Assembly: GCA_002281875.1 (NCBI GenBank)
Contig: NCHN01000001.1
Span: forward strand, 123,144 to 187,143
Direction of reading: 5' to 3'
Length of the DNA: 64,000 nt
DNA from: Sphingobacteriia bacterium 24-36-13
Lineage (GTDB): Bacteria > Bacteroidota > Bacteroidia > Chitinophagales > Chitinophagaceae
Shown: positions 63,049 to 64,000 of the stretch, piece by piece
Position numbering within the stretch: the first letter of the stretch is position 1
Layout of the letters: every line of letters begins with the position of its first letter
Made by a program: the position numbers and the translations under genes
Notes under the pieces: generated by a model
The model's input: only the letters and a program-made list of their open reading frames with translations
What the model was told of the DNA's origin: nothing
Database searches by the model: none

Positions 63049-64000
63049 TTGAGGAAAATATTATTTATTCTGCTTGCTATATCATTATCCAAGCAATCTA
63101 CAGCGCAAGATGAAGGAACTAATCTTGATCCAGTAACCGTATCTAGCTCATTTAATGAAACAAGGGCATCTAAGACAGGAAGAAATATTACGGTTATAAC
63201 TTCTAAAGATATTTCCCAATTACCGGTTAGAACCACCGATGAGTTATTACGATTTTTGCCAGGGATAGATGTACAGAGCAGAGGCGCATTTGGTGCTCAA
63301 AGCGATATCAGTATGCGGGGTGGTACTTTCCAACAAGTGTTGGTGATTTTAGACGGACTTAGATTGAATGATCCCAATACTGGACATTTTAGTGGGTACA
63401 TTCCTGTTGTACTAGATGAAATTGAAAAGATTGAAATTTTAAAGGGAGCATCATCAGGAATTTTTGGTTCTGATGCAGTAGGCGGTGTCATTTATATTAC
63501 TACAAAAACCTTTTCACAAAAAAAGCAAGCAGGCAATAATGGAATAGTACAATTAGCTGCGGGTGATTTAGGGTTATTAAGTACGACAGGATATTTTAGT
63601 ACCAATAAAAATAATCAGCAATTTCAAGTTTCGGCGTTAAGAAATAGTGCGGATGGCCCGCAGCAAAGAGGGATTACAGGCTTTATGAAAGAGCATGCTT
63701 TTTCATTTGCATATAGTAAGAAAAATAATAATTGGGAAACTGCTTTTAGAACAGCATACAACGATCGAGAATTTGCTGCTCAAAATTTTTATACTTCATT
63801 TACATCTGATACTGCAGTGGAGCGAGTAAAAATATTCTGGAATCAATTCAATGCTCAGTATCAAAAAAATAAAGACCAAGTAATTATTTACGCTGGCTTT
63901 AAAAATACGGAAGACAATTATCGTTTCAGTTCTGTATCTACTGCCAATTCAAGCTTCTCCAATTTGTTTCAATTGAATAGTTTGTATTTACGAAATCAAA
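63049..64000 (+). CDS. TonB-dependent receptor, N-terminal part (BtuB-like)
   Basis: Runs out of the window; about 317 residues are visible. Signal peptide about 1-20 (RKILFILLAISLSKQSTAQ). The plug domain follows: a TonB-box-like DPVTVSSSF, then LPVRTTDELLRFLPGIDVQS, ISMRGGTFQQVLVILDGLRL and KGASSGIFGSDAVGGVIYIT. The first barrel strands follow. In this frame a stop at 63022 leaves only the TTG at 63049 as a start, so it uses TTG. Plug order is most like BtuB/vitamin B12 or heme receptors; the substrate cannot be named. Confidence 0.85.
   Translation, partial: MRKILFILLAISLSKQSTAQDEGTNLDPVTVSSSFNETRASKTGRNITVITSKDISQLPVRTTDELLRFLPGIDVQSRGAFGAQSDISMRGGTFQQVLVILDGLRLNDPNTGHFSGYIPVVLDEIEKIEILKGASSGIFGSDAVGGVIYITTKTFSQKKQAGNNGIVQLAAGDLGLLSTTGYFSTNKNNQQFQVSALRNSADGPQQRGITGFMKEHAFSFAYSKKNNNWETAFRTAYNDREFAAQNFYTSFTSDTAVERVKIFWNQFNAQYQKNKDQVIIYAGFKNTEDNYRFSSVSTANSSFSNLFQLNSLYLRNQ

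Overview
The window looks like an ordinary chromosomal stretch from a Bacteroidota member, most likely the Chitinophagaceae (inference; Sediminibacterium-like genera would fit). The supporting signs are AT-rich DNA, almost no Shine-Dalgarno sequences, repeated TAnnTTTG promoter elements just upstream of starts, a type IX secretion C-terminal sorting domain, TonB-dependent receptor genes, DUF3078 and DUF6702 proteins, and a Sec/lipoprotein-type (clade II) nitrous oxide reductase. Genes are packed tightly on both strands. I see no rRNA, tRNA, CRISPR array, prophage, transposase or integrase.

Layout. 1-1650 (minus): edge of a nos locus, with nosZ running out of the window behind a c-type cytochrome lipoprotein. 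1750-5374 (plus): PAP2 phosphatase, ArnT-like glycosyltransferase, CorC/HlyC-type protein. 5371-13020: DUF6702 protein, HupE/UreJ membrane protein, then two tandem duplications back to back (two M1 metallopeptidases, two secreted esterases). 13050-17595 (minus): GT2, GT4 and YfhO-type membrane protein. 17635-22408: small membrane protein coupled to a queuosine-precursor transporter, a membrane protein of unknown function, TrmH-type methyltransferase, YihY, MltG, SecG. 22410-26837 (minus): a run of miaB, sigma-54 activator, lptE and a TPR-like protein, continuing into secG. 26952-34610: DUF3078 protein, PurK, HPPD, Na/Pi symporter, PepSY protein, GNAT, a CLC transporter with fluoride-type motifs, YdcH-like protein. 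34613-43733: TPR histidine kinase, AhcY, Lrp/AsnC regulator, SelO, GNAT, ValS, small lipoprotein. 43840-53595 (plus): exonuclease/GIY-YIG fusion, Tex, DsrE-like protein, DEAD-type helicase, penicillin acylase, small membrane protein, TilS. 53592-64000: rhomboid protease, RlmH, macroglobulin/TonB-plug protein, an AraC-type membrane sensor without its DNA-binding domain, a 1452-residue T9SS protein with six 90-residue YDG-type repeats, and the start of a TonB-dependent receptor.

How the genes fit together. Translation and tRNA modification (MiaB, TilS, TrmH, RlmH, queuosine precursor uptake, ValS), envelope assembly (LptE, SecG, MltG, glycosyltransferases, PAP2/GT83) and outer-membrane/secreted functions dominate. 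Several convergent gene pairs share a four-base palindrome (TTAA or CTAG) as both stop codons, leaving no room for a terminator, while other units end in strong hairpins. The items most worth a second look are the YDG repeat protein, the HTH-less AraC-type sensor, the consecutive M1 and esterase duplications, and the CLC-F-type transporter. I found no clearly new multi-gene system.
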